A stretch of 28,999 nucleotides of DNA from JAAYLC01 sp035654795. Lineage in GTDB: Bacteria > Bacteroidota > Bacteroidia > Flavobacteriales > Flavobacteriaceae. Position 1 is the first letter of the stretch, and each line of letters begins with the position of its first letter. The notes beneath the pieces are model-generated. The model was not told the origin of the DNA. It did no database searches and worked only from the letters and a program-made list of their open reading frames with translations. Shown here piece after piece: positions 1 to 9,428 of this stretch. The translations under genes and the position numbers were made by a program. The stretch lies in the NCBI GenBank assembly GCA_035654795.1, contig DASRWC010000068.1, positions 1 through 28,999 of the forward strand, written 5' to 3'.

Positions 1-75
1 CAAAGGAATCGTCTTTAAAAAGACTCCCCTGCGCCATCGACTGTGTGGTTTCCCACTTTCGTAATCGTTTGTCAT
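1..75 (-). CDS. Possible N-terminus of a gene cut by the left edge
   Basis: An open frame begins with ATG at 75 on the minus strand and runs to the window edge (25 codons, starting MTNDYESGKPHSRWRRG). It lies downstream of pepD and in the same direction, separated from it by a terminator. The short basic, Trp/Arg-rich stretch resembles a real N-terminus more than random sequence, but I do not recognise the family. The plus strand also has short open frames here that end at about 60-75, so a gene end on the plus strand is the alternative. Confidence 0.3.
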   Translation of the reverse strand, partial: MTNDYESGKPHSRWRRGVFLKTIPL

Positions 76-362
76 AAATGATAAAGATTTGGTTAATTAA
101 TTGGTTTTAATTCAAGCCATTATATTCGAATAACATCTGAAAGTGGGGAGAGATCTCTTAATGAGATTAACAAATGTTCTTGAATATCAAAAAAAGTTGT
201 TAAATCTAATATAATTCTGTCAAATACCATGCAAAACAACAGAAATTTTTTAATCGGTGTTTTCAATATGGAGAATGATTCGGCTTTCCCGACTTCCCTT
301 GGGCATTTCTTGTGTTTCTCTATAAAAGAAAAAAAGAAAAAGAAATTGCAACAACCAAGAAT
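76..362. other. Intergenic stretch with no recognised gene
   Basis: This is AT-rich sequence between the pepD terminator and the left-edge frame. An 85-codon minus-strand open frame (377 down to 120) has a Phe/Ile/Lys-rich, low-complexity composition and starts inside the terminator stem, so I do not accept it as a gene. No tRNA, repeat or clear TAnnTTTG promoter was seen. Confidence 0.5.
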
Positions 363-400
363 AAAAAAAGCTTCCAACCTTTAACCGATCAGAAGCTTTT
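363..400 (-). terminator. Rho-independent terminator of pepD
   Basis: A perfect 9-bp inverted repeat, AAAAGCTTC (366-374) and GAAGCTTTT (392-400), has a 17-nt loop. Read on the minus strand, the stem is followed by an uninterrupted T run (about seven T including the stem end). It lies about 20 nt past the pepD stop codon. The T run is on the minus-strand exit side, so it fits termination of pepD. Confidence 0.7.
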
Positions 401-419
401 CAAAATTCACAGAAAAAAA

Positions 420-1874
420 TTATTGTCTTTCCGGAATGTTTTTTAAAATTTCTTTAACAAACTCCCAGAATTTCTGAGTGGAAGAAATACTAGCGCGTTC
501 ATCCGGTGAATGTGCGCCTTTTATTGTAGGTCCAAAGGAAATCATGTCCATCCCCGGATAATTCTGTCCCAGGATTCCGCATTCCAATCCTGCATGGCAG
601 GCTGCCACATTGGCTCTTGTGCCATGCATCTCGGTATAAAGTGTATCCAGAACTTTCAATATCGGACTCTCCATATTAGGTGCCCAACCAGGATAATCTC
701 CCGCAGTAGTAACCTCAAAACCGGCAAGGGAGAAAGCGGCAGTGAGAACATTCACCAAATCTTCTTTGGATGACTCCACCGAACTACGAGTAAGGCAATC
801 TATTTTTATTTTTCCCTCCCCGACAGTTACTTTAGCAATATTATTGGACGTTTCTACAAGACCTTCTATCTCCGGACTCATCCGATAAACACCGTTATGA
901 GCTACAGTCATGGCAGCTATAAAATTTCTTTGCTCATCATCGGTCATAACAAGATCAAAGGTCTCATCGGTTTTAATGGCAGAGATATCCAGTTGTGGCT
1001 CCAGAGACTTGTATTCTTCTATAATTTTTTTCCGAATGTCGTCAAAAGCAAAAAGAAATTTTTCTTCAGAGAAAACTACCACTTTCGCAACACTTTCACG
1101 CGGAATCGCATTTCTTAGGCTACCTCCTTCCAAAGAAGCCAGTTGCATAAAGTCTTGAGTTAGGTTTAAAATACGGTTCATCAATTTATTGGCATTCCCG
1201 AGTCCTTTGATGATATCCATTCCACTGTGTCCGCCTTGTAAACCTTTTATTTCAATGGCGTATGCCGAGGCATTCTTGGGGGCAGTAGTCCCTCTATAAG
1301 TTCCGGCAGCACTTACATCAATTCCTCCGGCACAACCTACTCCTATTTCATCGTCTTCCTCGGTATCTAAATTCAAAAGGATCTCCCCGTTGAGCAAACC
1401 GCCCTTTAAACCCTTGGCACCGGTCATTCCGGTTTCTTCATCTATAGTAAAGAGTGCCTCAATTGCCGGGTGCGGAATGTCAGTACTTTCTAAAATAGCC
1501 ATAATAGTTGCCACGCCCAATCCGTTATCGGCTCCCAAAGTGGTTCCTTTTGCCCTCACCCAATCGCCATCAACAAACATTTGGATTCCTTGAGTATCAA
1601 AATCAAAATCGGTTTCGTTGTTCTTCTGATGCACCATATCAAGATGGCTTTGCAAAACAACTGTTTTCCGATTTTCCATGCCCGGGGTTGCAGGTTTTTT
1701 GATTATTACATTCCCAACCTCATCTTCCATAGTTTCCAATGCCAACTTATTCCCAAAATCTTTCATAAAAGCAATGACACGCTCTTCTTTTTTTGAAGCA
1801 CGAGGCACTGCATTGAGATCGGCAAAATGATTCCAAACGGCACGAGGTTGTAAGTTTCTTATTTCACTATTCAT
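420..1874 (-). CDS. pepD: Aminoacyl-histidine dipeptidase (PepD, peptidase family M20C)
   Basis: Cytosolic di-zinc exopeptidase that cleaves Xaa-His and other dipeptides, completing peptide breakdown. The 484-residue length matches the family. The M20 metal and catalytic motifs are in order: HLDMV with His77 and catalytic Asp79, the bridging Asp in GADNG (Asp116), the catalytic pair IDEET (Glu146/147), NLD (Asp170), the GGHSG turn at the lid domain, and a C-terminal GAHSPDE that supplies the last His ligand. There is no signal peptide, consistent with a cytoplasmic enzyme. The ATG at 1874 gives a normal N-terminus (MNSEIRNLQP). The gene is followed by a terminator and preceded by about 145 bp of spacer, which holds a weak -7-like TCTATTTG on the minus strand at 1909-1916. 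It is probably a single-gene unit. Confidence 0.95.
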   Translation of the reverse strand: MNSEIRNLQPRAVWNHFADLNAVPRASKKEERVIAFMKDFGNKLALETMEDEVGNVIIKKPATPGMENRKTVVLQSHLDMVHQKNNETDFDFDTQGIQMFVDGDWVRAKGTTLGADNGLGVATIMAILESTDIPHPAIEALFTIDEETGMTGAKGLKGGLLNGEILLNLDTEEDDEIGVGCAGGIDVSAAGTYRGTTAPKNASAYAIEIKGLQGGHSGMDIIKGLGNANKLMNRILNLTQDFMQLASLEGGSLRNAIPRESVAKVVVFSEEKFLFAFDDIRKKIIEEYKSLEPQLDISAIKTDETFDLVMTDDEQRNFIAAMTVAHNGVYRMSPEIEGLVETSNNIAKVTVGEGKIKIDCLTRSSVESSKEDLVNVLTAAFSLAGFEVTTAGDYPGWAPNMESPILKVLDTLYTEMHGTRANVAACHAGLECGILGQNYPGMDMISFGPTIKGAHSPDERASISSTQKFWEFVKEILKNIPERQ

Positions 1875-2018
1875 AATTTGATTTTTTGTAAAATTAAAGG
1901 TTTAGACGCAAATAGAAGTGGAAAGACAGGGATGTAATTTTCGCCAATCATCCGGATACTGTTAAAATCTTAGAGCTTGAATCAAATTAATCATCCTTTT
2001 CTCAGGTATCCGATATTC

Positions 2019-5000
2019 TTAATATACGACATTGATCCATCTTCCCCTTGTTCGGGAATAGTAGGTGCGGTCATACATTCCTTCTGCTTGCGTGCCCGGC
2101 AAATAATAGGTCCCCAAGTAGGAAGCATTCAGTTTAACAAAGAAAGTCTTGCTTTCTCCGGCATTTAAATCAAAAAAGAAATTAACTCTGTCATCTCGGA
2201 TATCGGTGAACCTTGCGCTGCCGGCAGCTCCTCCGCCAAGTTCCGTAAAACTGGTATTAACGATTTCCCAACCACTCGGAAATATCTGAGTGAGTGCCAC
2301 ATTTGTAATGCGGTTGGCTGATGTATTGGAGATGGTAATTTTTGATATAATTTCTGTCCCTTGCCGCACTGCGGATATATCCATCGGTTTTTCGGATCCA
2401 TCCAAAAATTCGGTTTTCAGATGCAAATTTCGCTGCTCTGAAAGCTCATCACCTAAAGGTAATTTTCCGGATTGTGTTAGGGTGACAAACAAGGTATTGG
2501 ATTTTCTGTTTGAAATGGATATCGAATTCTCACCCATACTGAAACTTAAATCGCGTTGTGCGATAGCTCTCGGAGTTTTTATTGATTCTTGCGCACCGTT
2601 TTTGGAATAGGTCACATCCATATCCTTTCCTCCGTTTTTGCCTACCATTTTTGCCATTGCTAACAGAGCATAAGCGGTCTCTTGCGTGCTGTACCAATTT
2701 CCGGAAGACAAATCTTTTGCAATTGACACCGACAGCTCCCGTTGGACTGAATCGTTTAATAAAACCATGGTTTCTAAGGCCATAGCACGATTCCGGAAGG
2801 GAGAACCAAAGCTATAATAATCATTCTTTTGAGGCACGAAGTTGATATTTGCGGTTTTCGCTATTTGTTCGGCAACATCTTTTTTCCCTGCCAGCGCATA
2901 GGCAGCTGCCAATCGCCATTTGGCATCATTGCTGATGTCCTTACTTTCGCGAAGGCGATTCATAGCGGCCAATTCCGGTTGGCCGGCTAACGCCAGTGTA
3001 TAAAGCCGGTATGCCTGTATTAAAGTGGAGTTATACTGCCGGTCACTGTTTCTCCATTGGCGGGCTTTATTTTGCTGAAACACAATCCAGTTATTTAGGA
3101 AACTCACGGGCAATGAATACCCTTTTTGCTTGGCCTCAAGCATAAAATGTCCGGCATAACTCGTGCTCCAATCATCGGCCTCCCGTTCTCCCGGCCAATA
3201 AGAAAGTCCGCCATCTGTGAGTTGATAAGTTCCCAATCGGTTTATAACAGCCTGCACATTCTTCTCCATTTTCTGCTTTTGTTCAAAAGTGACATCAAAA
3301 ACATCTGCTAAAAACAGTTGTGGAAATCCTCCGGAAGTAACCTGCTCCAGACACCCATAAGGATATTGAATCAGAAACTCCAGACGTTTTGTAAATTCCA
3401 TAGGTGGCAGTGTAGAGAATTCAATACTTGCCGAATTGCTTCCGGGAACTCCAAAGGTTGCGAATTCCAGCGTTTTGGATTCATTGCCTTCAAGCATTAA
3501 AGTTGTTGTTTTGGTAGAAACAGGATTAGGATTTTCCACGTCAATTTCTACAGCATAGGTAGCACGAGCTCCACTCGACGTCGCCACAACTTCAATGGTT
3601 TGGAAGCTTTGAGCGAGTAATACTTCAAATTCAAAATTCACAATTTGTTCGCCGGGTGCATCAAAAGACACAGTTTTGGAAGTTCCGTTTACCGGTTTTA
3701 ATGCATCTCCGGTCTTCACGGAAATCGTCACATTTTTAAGTGCATTTTCCATGGCAAAAACGGTTACGGGAAGCGTTACTTTTTCTCCGGGAGCCAGACG
3801 ACGGGGCAGAGACGTAAGTACCATTAGCGGTTTTTTTACCGCAGCGGTTTTTTCGGCATGACCATAGGCACCTTTAGAATTATCTCCGGCCACAACCATG
3901 GCGCGCACGGAGCCGACGTAATTTGGCATCAAAATTTCGTGGCTTGCGGTTTTCCCGGGAGCCAGCTCAAAGGGTCCTAAAAATTTCACCACGGGTTTAA
4001 ACCGTTCTGCTTTTCTGTTTTTTGCAGCCAGCGCTTCGTCCCCACCACCAATGGTGTAGATGTTTTCCACACTTCCGCTGTAGGCACCGATAACGTAATC
4101 ATACATATCAAAAGTCTTAACCCCCAGGGCTTCACGACTGTAAAATTCTTTATGGATTTCGGGAGTTTTAAAACGTGTCAAATCCAGTAAGCCTTCATCC
4201 ACAATAGCAATGGTATATGTCATTGCCTTCTTGTGCTGCTCTGAAACTTTAACAATAAATTTTTCTTCCGGTTTTAAAGTGGCAGGCATATCAATCACAG
4301 GTTGTAAAAGGGTATTTGCATCTTCCACGGTGAGCGGAATAACTCCGTATAACCGTATCGGCAAATTATTTTCGGTTTGCTTATGAGGTTGAATCAGAGA
4401 TATGGAAACGTAAATATTTGGAGTCATTTCTTTTCCAACCGTAAAGGTGGTTTTGGTCTCTCCTTTTTGCGTTTCTACCCATTGCGTTTGCAGAACTTTC
4501 GTACCATTTTCAATACTCACCAAAGCGCGACCGTCGGCTCCGGAGGGGAAGGAGATCATAGCCTTCTCGCCTACCTTATAAGTGTCTTTATCGGCAGAGA
4601 AAACAAGCATTTTCGCACTTTCTGCATCCATATCGGTTGGACGTTCCCACCAATTTCTGTAGAAATAAGTCACCGTTCCCGTAGCGTGACCGGATTGGGT
4701 ATCTTGAACCCGAATTAAATAACGCCCACCCTCTTCTTCCGGAATATTGATTACGAATTTCCCTTTCCCCGAAGCGTCTGTCCTCAGATTCCATTCCTGA
4801 ACCGGTCGATGCACCGAGGAATTCTCATAGCTCGACAAATTATCATCTCCTCGGTTCCACCACCAACGCCATTCCACTCGATAAACCGTGGCTTTCAGAC
4901 TTCTGTGTCCGGCAGGATTTCCTTGAGCGTCCACACTTATAACTTCAAAAGTTGTATTCTCGTCAGTATAATAAGAATCATATTCCCGAGGTGCAGGCAA

Positions 5001-7592
5001 TTTTAAACCGACGAAATGCGAAAAAGGCGCAAAATCCTTGGTCATTACATCTACAGAAAAATCCCCTCCACCTTCATAAACTTTTGTGAGAAAGACTGCC
5101 TTTAACATTCCGGGGGCATTTCTTCCAACATCCAGTTTCTTATTAAAACCAAGTACACCTTCCGAAGAGAGCTGTCCTTCAAAAACAGGAATTTCAACTT
5201 CATCAAAAGTGCGGACAGGGTCTGTAAAAATATACTTTAGGTGTTGTGGAAATGGATTGGAATTGGTTCGTAACGTAGCCGTCATGTCCATCTTCAGATT
5301 TCTTGCAGGAGAGCCGTGGAGCCAACTTGCTTTGGCACTTCCTTTTATGGGTTTGGAAGCATCCAAAATTTTGTCATCAAAACTTAAAGCAACTTTTAAA
5401 CGGTTTGGCTTTATGGATGCGACACGCAAAGTTTTTGAAAATTCTGCACCTCCCACAGTGATGGATGCATACCAATTTCCATTGGGTGCTGCAGCATCTG
5501 TCGGAATGGGAAAATAGTAGAAATTCCCTTTGGTGGAAGCCGTAGCCTCCTTGTTTTGAACAACATGATGCACAAGCTTTCCACGAGCGTCGGTGACTGA
5601 CAAGGTTATCGGGTGATTCTTTGGAAGCGGATTGGCTTGGTCATTCAGCACAAAAGTGAGGTGAATGCTGTCACCGGGCCGGTAAACGCCTCTTTCCGTA
5701 TAAATAAACCCTTTGAGGCCGCGCTGTAATTCTTTCCCAGACACATCAAAATTTGACATGGACAAGGCATTTCCATCTTCGAGTTTTACATAGGAGTAAT
5801 CATTTCCTTTTTGAGCTACTGCAAAGGCAGCCGTTTGCGTATTATTAAAAACTGCGCTTCCATCGCCGCCGGTCGTTAGCGTTTCAATGAGTTGCTTTTG
5901 GTAATTGTATAATTTAATCTTCACCGCACCCTCAGGTTTTGCGGTAACCAGATTATTTGTGAAAAAATGATAGCTTCTGTCATTACCTTTTTTTGCTATC
6001 AAACCCAAATTGGAGCCTAGAATATTGGCTGTAACTATCCGCTCTTCGTTATAATATGCCGGATGACAGGGATTGTCGCGCTCTTCCCAGTTATAATTGA
6101 AATTCCGCCAATTGTAAATTTGATTGTCCCAATAACGTTCCTCTCGAATTTCTTCATCTTCAGAGAAATCGGTAGCATAATAAGGGTCTTGTTCATAATA
6201 ATCGTCATCATCATCATCACCCTCATCCAAAATGGTGTTTCCGCTACATTCATAAATCACATAGTCTCTTTTAAAACTGAATTCCAACTGATAAATCGCG
6301 CCGGGGTCGGCTTTGAAATATTCTGATAAATCAATGGCATAAGCTTTCCAATTCCCACCGGAAGTTGTGAACTCGGCTTTTTCTAAGTCAATGGTTTTTT
6401 TCGCAATTCGTCTGCCAACGCGGCGAATATCATACATGGCGTTGTCATCGAGCTGATAACCTTGAAGAAATTGCAATACATTATTTTCATAAATCTTTAT
6501 AACCCGCACATCTACTTTGGCCAGATTTACAGCTTCAAAATAAACCGGAGTTGCATTTGAATTGGGCAGAATCACTCCTTTTGAAATCATTCGGATTTCA
6601 GGTTTTAAAGGTTCGAAAGAAACAAATTCGGAATAATCGCGTTGTAATCGTTGGCCATAAGTATTTTGCAGCCCGTTAAAAACCGATACAGCCACATTCC
6701 CGACAACACGATTTGGCGGATAGACGTTTAAGATATTTCCCTCTACTTCATAACGTAAATCGGACACATTTTCAATGGCAACCAAACCTGCAAAATGTTG
6801 TGAAGCCTGAAGCGGGTCTGAAAAATTTATTCGAAGTAAAGCCTGAGGTGTATGGGCCGTAGTCATTTTTACAATGGTGAATTTATCGGCTCCGGGAATC
6901 GTAAAAGTTTCTTCTCCCTCGGTTTCTGCCTGAATCGGCTTTCCCTCCCATTTTATTAGAATTTCAGAATCCTCTTTAAACCGACGAATACTGTCTATTC
7001 GGAAATTAAAAATCCGGGCATCGCCTACTTCTGAAGGCCATTTTAAGTTCAAATTCTTTTTCTGCTGACTTGCTGAAATGAGCTGCTTCGCTTTTTCAAG
7101 TGAAATCACATCGGCCGCCTCTACTTGTGCTTCCAGATATTGCCATTCTTTGGAGTATGACTGATAATCTCCCAGCGTAACTTTAAAATTGGGTTTTATG
7201 GTTCGAAAACTGAAAGTATAAGTTTTAAACTCTTTAGGTACTTGCTCATAGAGCTTGTGCAGATGGACTTTCACCACATATTCCGTATCGGGTTTCAAGG
7301 GTTCATCCGGAAAGAAAACCAAGGTATTTTCATTTTCAGCCATAAGCTTTCCTTTCACTTTCGGAGAAATGTCAAAGAATTTTTGATTCGGGATTTCTTG
7401 ATTTAAATCCAATGAAAGCGGTTTTACTAACCTGACTTTTATCTCTGTCAATACCGAACGATTTCCGTAGGTGTTATAGGTGATGTACTCTTTGAATCTA
7501 AAAAGATTGTCAGTTTCAGCCGATTTGTCTTTGCTTTTACACCCAATAAAAACAAGAAGTGAAAGTATGAGAAAGCGAAAAATGATTTTCAT
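2019..7592 (-). CDS. Bacterial alpha-2-macroglobulin lipoprotein with thioester (MG2-domain family)
   Basis: Giant 1857-residue envelope lipoprotein of the bacterial alpha-2-macroglobulin family. Family members trap foreign proteases: bait-region cleavage exposes a Cys-Gln thioester that binds the attacker covalently. The signal peptide ends in a lipobox (LVFIG-Cys18). A string of macroglobulin beta domains follows, with the typical GVYRPGDSIHLTF segment in the middle, the intact thioester motif GCLEQ at Cys1414-Gln1417, and an alpha-helical thioester-domain repeat region behind it (ending near residue 1650). It has only four cysteines: the lipid anchor, the thioester, and Cys449/Cys509, which bracket a strongly acidic Tyr-rich loop. 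It is 44 bp downstream of the asparaginase gene and probably cotranscribed with it. The usual partner PbpC is not visible in this window. Length and motif order are full, with no break. Confidence 0.93.
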   Translation of the reverse strand: MKIIFRFLILSLLVFIGCKSKDKSAETDNLFRFKEYITYNTYGNRSVLTEIKVRLVKPLSLDLNQEIPNQKFFDISPKVKGKLMAENENTLVFFPDEPLKPDTEYVVKVHLHKLYEQVPKEFKTYTFSFRTIKPNFKVTLGDYQSYSKEWQYLEAQVEAADVISLEKAKQLISASQQKKNLNLKWPSEVGDARIFNFRIDSIRRFKEDSEILIKWEGKPIQAETEGEETFTIPGADKFTIVKMTTAHTPQALLRINFSDPLQASQHFAGLVAIENVSDLRYEVEGNILNVYPPNRVVGNVAVSVFNGLQNTYGQRLQRDYSEFVSFEPLKPEIRMISKGVILPNSNATPVYFEAVNLAKVDVRVIKIYENNVLQFLQGYQLDDNAMYDIRRVGRRIAKKTIDLEKAEFTTSGGNWKAYAIDLSEYFKADPGAIYQLEFSFKRDYVIYECSGNTILDEGDDDDDDYYEQDPYYATDFSEDEEIREERYWDNQIYNWRNFNYNWEERDNPCHPAYYNEERIVTANILGSNLGLIAKKGNDRSYHFFTNNLVTAKPEGAVKIKLYNYQKQLIETLTTGGDGSAVFNNTQTAAFAVAQKGNDYSYVKLEDGNALSMSNFDVSGKELQRGLKGFIYTERGVYRPGDSIHLTFVLNDQANPLPKNHPITLSVTDARGKLVHHVVQNKEATASTKGNFYYFPIPTDAAAPNGNWYASITVGGAEFSKTLRVASIKPNRLKVALSFDDKILDASKPIKGSAKASWLHGSPARNLKMDMTATLRTNSNPFPQHLKYIFTDPVRTFDEVEIPVFEGQLSSEGVLGFNKKLDVGRNAPGMLKAVFLTKVYEGGGDFSVDVMTKDFAPFSHFVGLKLPAPREYDSYYTDENTTFEVISVDAQGNPAGHRSLKATVYRVEWRWWWNRGDDNLSSYENSSVHRPVQEWNLRTDASGKGKFVINIPEEEGGRYLIRVQDTQSGHATGTVTYFYRNWWERPTDMDAESAKMLVFSADKDTYKVGEKAMISFPSGADGRALVSIENGTKVLQTQWVETQKGETKTTFTVGKEMTPNIYVSISLIQPHKQTENNLPIRLYGVIPLTVEDANTLLQPVIDMPATLKPEEKFIVKVSEQHKKAMTYTIAIVDEGLLDLTRFKTPEIHKEFYSREALGVKTFDMYDYVIGAYSGSVENIYTIGGGDEALAAKNRKAERFKPVVKFLGPFELAPGKTASHEILMPNYVGSVRAMVVAGDNSKGAYGHAEKTAAVKKPLMVLTSLPRRLAPGEKVTLPVTVFAMENALKNVTISVKTGDALKPVNGTSKTVSFDAPGEQIVNFEFEVLLAQSFQTIEVVATSSGARATYAVEIDVENPNPVSTKTTTLMLEGNESKTLEFATFGVPGSNSASIEFSTLPPMEFTKRLEFLIQYPYGCLEQVTSGGFPQLFLADVFDVTFEQKQKMEKNVQAVINRLGTYQLTDGGLSYWPGEREADDWSTSYAGHFMLEAKQKGYSLPVSFLNNWIVFQQNKARQWRNSDRQYNSTLIQAYRLYTLALAGQPELAAMNRLRESKDISNDAKWRLAAAYALAGKKDVAEQIAKTANINFVPQKNDYYSFGSPFRNRAMALETMVLLNDSVQRELSVSIAKDLSSGNWYSTQETAYALLAMAKMVGKNGGKDMDVTYSKNGAQESIKTPRAIAQRDLSFSMGENSISISNRKSNTLFVTLTQSGKLPLGDELSEQRNLHLKTEFLDGSEKPMDISAVRQGTEIISKITISNTSANRITNVALTQIFPSGWEIVNTSFTELGGGAAGSARFTDIRDDRVNFFFDLNAGESKTFFVKLNASYLGTYYLPGTQAEGMYDRTYYSRTRGRWINVVY

Positions 7593-7636
7593 GTTGAATA
7601 TTGATGAGATTGTGGAAAATGCGTGATTATGCTTTG

Positions 7637-8689
7637 TTATTTATACATCCCGATGACAACTTCACCGTGAGATGTCATGGCTGCCCGAAACATCCCGGCA
7701 GTATTGAATTCCATGACCCAATTCCCTTCTTTATCTACAGCCACAACACCTCCGTCTCCTTCCATTTTCGGTAGTTTTTTCTGAATCACTTCTCGTGCAG
7801 CTTCTTCTAGACTGAGTCCTTTATATTCCATCAGAGCCGAAATATCATAAGCCGCTACAGACCGAATAAATTTTTCGCCCCAGCCCGTTGCAGACACTGC
7901 GCAGGTAGCATTGTTGGCATAAGTTCCTGCACCAATTATGGGAGAATCGCCAATTCGGTTCCATCTTTTATTAGTCATTCCTCCGGTTGAAGTGCCGGCA
8001 GCAAGATTTCCATGTTTATCCAAAGCTACACATCCTACGGTTCCAAATTTGGAATCATTTAGAATCACATCTCTTGAATTTGAACGGGCAGCAGTCTTAC
8101 TCTTACTTTTTACTTGCTGTAAAATCTCAAAATTTTTGCGTGTATAGAAATAGGAAGTATCTGTCATTTCGTAATTTATTCTGCGTGCAAATTCCTCGGC
8201 ACCGGCACCATAGAGCATCACGTGCGGACTTTTATCCATAACATCACGAGCAAGATTTATCGGGTTTTTAATACGCCTGACTCCGGCTACGGCACCGGCT
8301 TTCAAGGTTTTTCCATCCATGATAGAAGCATCGAGTTCATTTCTGCCTTCATTAGTAAAAACGGCTCCTCTTCCGGCATTAAACAGCGGAGAATCTTCCA
8401 GAACATTAATAGTCTTGGTGACGGCGTCCAGGGCTGTGCCTCCTTCCTGAAGCACTTGATATCCGGTAGTTATAGCTTCGGCCAATTTATTTTTGTATGC
8501 ATCCTCAAGGGAATCGGTCATATTCTTTTTTTCGATAGTTCCCGCTCCTCCGTGCAAAACGATTACAAAGCGTTCCTCGGCCTGCTGTTCCTGAGCAATA
8601 GGTTCCGCATCGGGAATAGCGACAGGACGCTTTCCATCGCAACTAAAAAATAGAAATGAAAGAAAAACAATATAAAAGTGATTGGTCAT
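7637..8689 (-). CDS. Isoaspartyl peptidase/L-asparaginase, lipoprotein form (Ntn hydrolase, asparaginase_2 family)
   Basis: An N-terminal-nucleophile hydrolase that removes isoaspartyl residues from damaged peptides and can deamidate asparagine. Family landmarks are present: VLHGGAGT near residue 45, ALDAVTKTINVLEDSPLFNAGRG (87-108), an inter-chain linker around 185-212, and the autocleavage site FG-Thr217-VGCVALD, which would become the N-terminal Thr nucleophile of the beta chain. TSTGG (233-237) is a substrate-binding element. The N-terminus is a lipoprotein signal ending FFS-Cys17, so the enzyme is exported and membrane-anchored, whereas E. coli IaaA is cytoplasmic. It is the first gene of a unit with the alpha-2-macroglobulin downstream. 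Its promoter is not clear; a weak TAATCTTT lies close upstream on the minus strand. Confidence 0.92.
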   Translation of the reverse strand: MTNHFYIVFLSFLFFSCDGKRPVAIPDAEPIAQEQQAEERFVIVLHGGAGTIEKKNMTDSLEDAYKNKLAEAITTGYQVLQEGGTALDAVTKTINVLEDSPLFNAGRGAVFTNEGRNELDASIMDGKTLKAGAVAGVRRIKNPINLARDVMDKSPHVMLYGAGAEEFARRINYEMTDTSYFYTRKNFEILQQVKSKSKTAARSNSRDVILNDSKFGTVGCVALDKHGNLAAGTSTGGMTNKRWNRIGDSPIIGAGTYANNATCAVSATGWGEKFIRSVAAYDISALMEYKGLSLEEAAREVIQKKLPKMEGDGGVVAVDKEGNWVMEFNTAGMFRAAMTSHGEVVIGMYK

Positions 8690-8775
8690 GGTTGAAAAAA
8701 TTTGCTCTAAGATAAAGATTAGCTAACTTTTAGAAAGCATTTAGATATCTTTATTCATTTCTGAGCATAAAAATT

Positions 8776-8804
8776 TTTGATTCGTCATTTTTCCTATAAA
8801 TTTA
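8776..8804 (+). promoter_or_regulatory. Predicted promoter of 3-hydroxyanthranilate dioxygenase gene
   Basis: TTTG at 8776-8779, 17 nt of spacer, then TAAATTTA at 8797-8804 matches the Bacteroidetes pattern TTTG-N17-20-TAnnTTTG in all but the last base. The predicted start point lies about 15 nt before the ATG at 8825. This supports the internal ATG at 8825 over the longer frame that begins with TTG at 8777, because that TTG would fall inside the -33 box. Confidence 0.45.
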
Positions 8805-8824
8805 CTTGTTCAAAATCTATCATT

Positions 8825-9361
8825 ATGGCCATAAAAGAACCTTTCAACCTATTGAAATGGGTAGAAGAGAATCGAGATAAATTAAAACCGCCCGTCGGAA
8901 ATAAAAATCTGTATGTAGAATCCGATGACTATATCGTCATGATTGTTGCCGGCCCCAATGCTCGAAAAGATTACCATTATAACGAAACCGAAGAACTTTT
9001 CTATCAGCTTGAAGGAAATATTGAAGTAGCCATTCAAGAAAACGGGGAGAAAAAAGTGATGAAACTTGGACCGGGAGATATGTACTTACATCCTGCAAAA
9101 GTGCCGCACTCTCCTGCCAGAAATGAGGGTTCCATAGGCTTGGTAATAGAACGAAAACGAGTGGATTTAGATGGAAAAGACGGTCTCCTATGGTTCTGTG
9201 ACAATTGCAACCACAAACTCTATGAGGTATATTTTCCGCTAAACGACATTGAAAAAGATTTTCTGAAACACTTCAATCATTTCTACAACAGCGAAGAATT
9301 ACGAACGTGCAATAACTGCGGAACAGTGATGGAGACTGATCCAAGATTTGTAACAAAATAG
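8825..9361 (+). CDS. nbaC: 3-hydroxyanthranilate 3,4-dioxygenase (bacterial, two-metal form)
   Basis: Cupin-fold Fe(II) enzyme that opens the ring of 3-hydroxyanthranilate to aminocarboxymuconate semialdehyde, the last enzymatic step of the kynurenine route before quinolinate and NAD. With the start at ATG 8825 the protein has 178 residues. It carries the iron ligands His51, Glu57 and His95, substrate-binding Arg47/Arg99/Glu109, and two CxxC pairs (Cys125/128 and Cys162/165) that form the rubredoxin-like second iron site of bacterial homologues. The longer frame would add 16 residues from a TTG within the promoter and is unlikely. No other kynurenine-pathway gene is in the window, so it stands as a single gene. 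Confidence 0.95.
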   Translation: MAIKEPFNLLKWVEENRDKLKPPVGNKNLYVESDDYIVMIVAGPNARKDYHYNETEELFYQLEGNIEVAIQENGEKKVMKLGPGDMYLHPAKVPHSPARNEGSIGLVIERKRVDLDGKDGLLWFCDNCNHKLYEVYFPLNDIEKDFLKHFNHFYNSEELRTCNNCGTVMETDPRFVTK

Positions 9362-9428
9362 CTATAAAGATATACTTCCCATTGTCAATGCTATCAACGG
9401 CATAAAAAAGGGTTATTTGGAACTTATT

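Noticed and set aside
120..377. 85-codon minus-strand open frame downstream of pepD
   Set aside because: Low-complexity Phe/Ile/Lys-rich translation, start codon inside the terminator stem, no family resemblance.
1953..2012. Inverted repeat CGGATAC/GTATCCG between pepD and the macroglobulin gene
   Set aside because: Only 7 bp with a 46-nt loop, no T run and no location relative to a promoter that would suggest an operator.
4377..5517. Plus-strand open frames of 113 and 143 codons antisense to the macroglobulin gene
   Set aside because: Shadows of a strongly supported gene on the other strand; no start context or family match.
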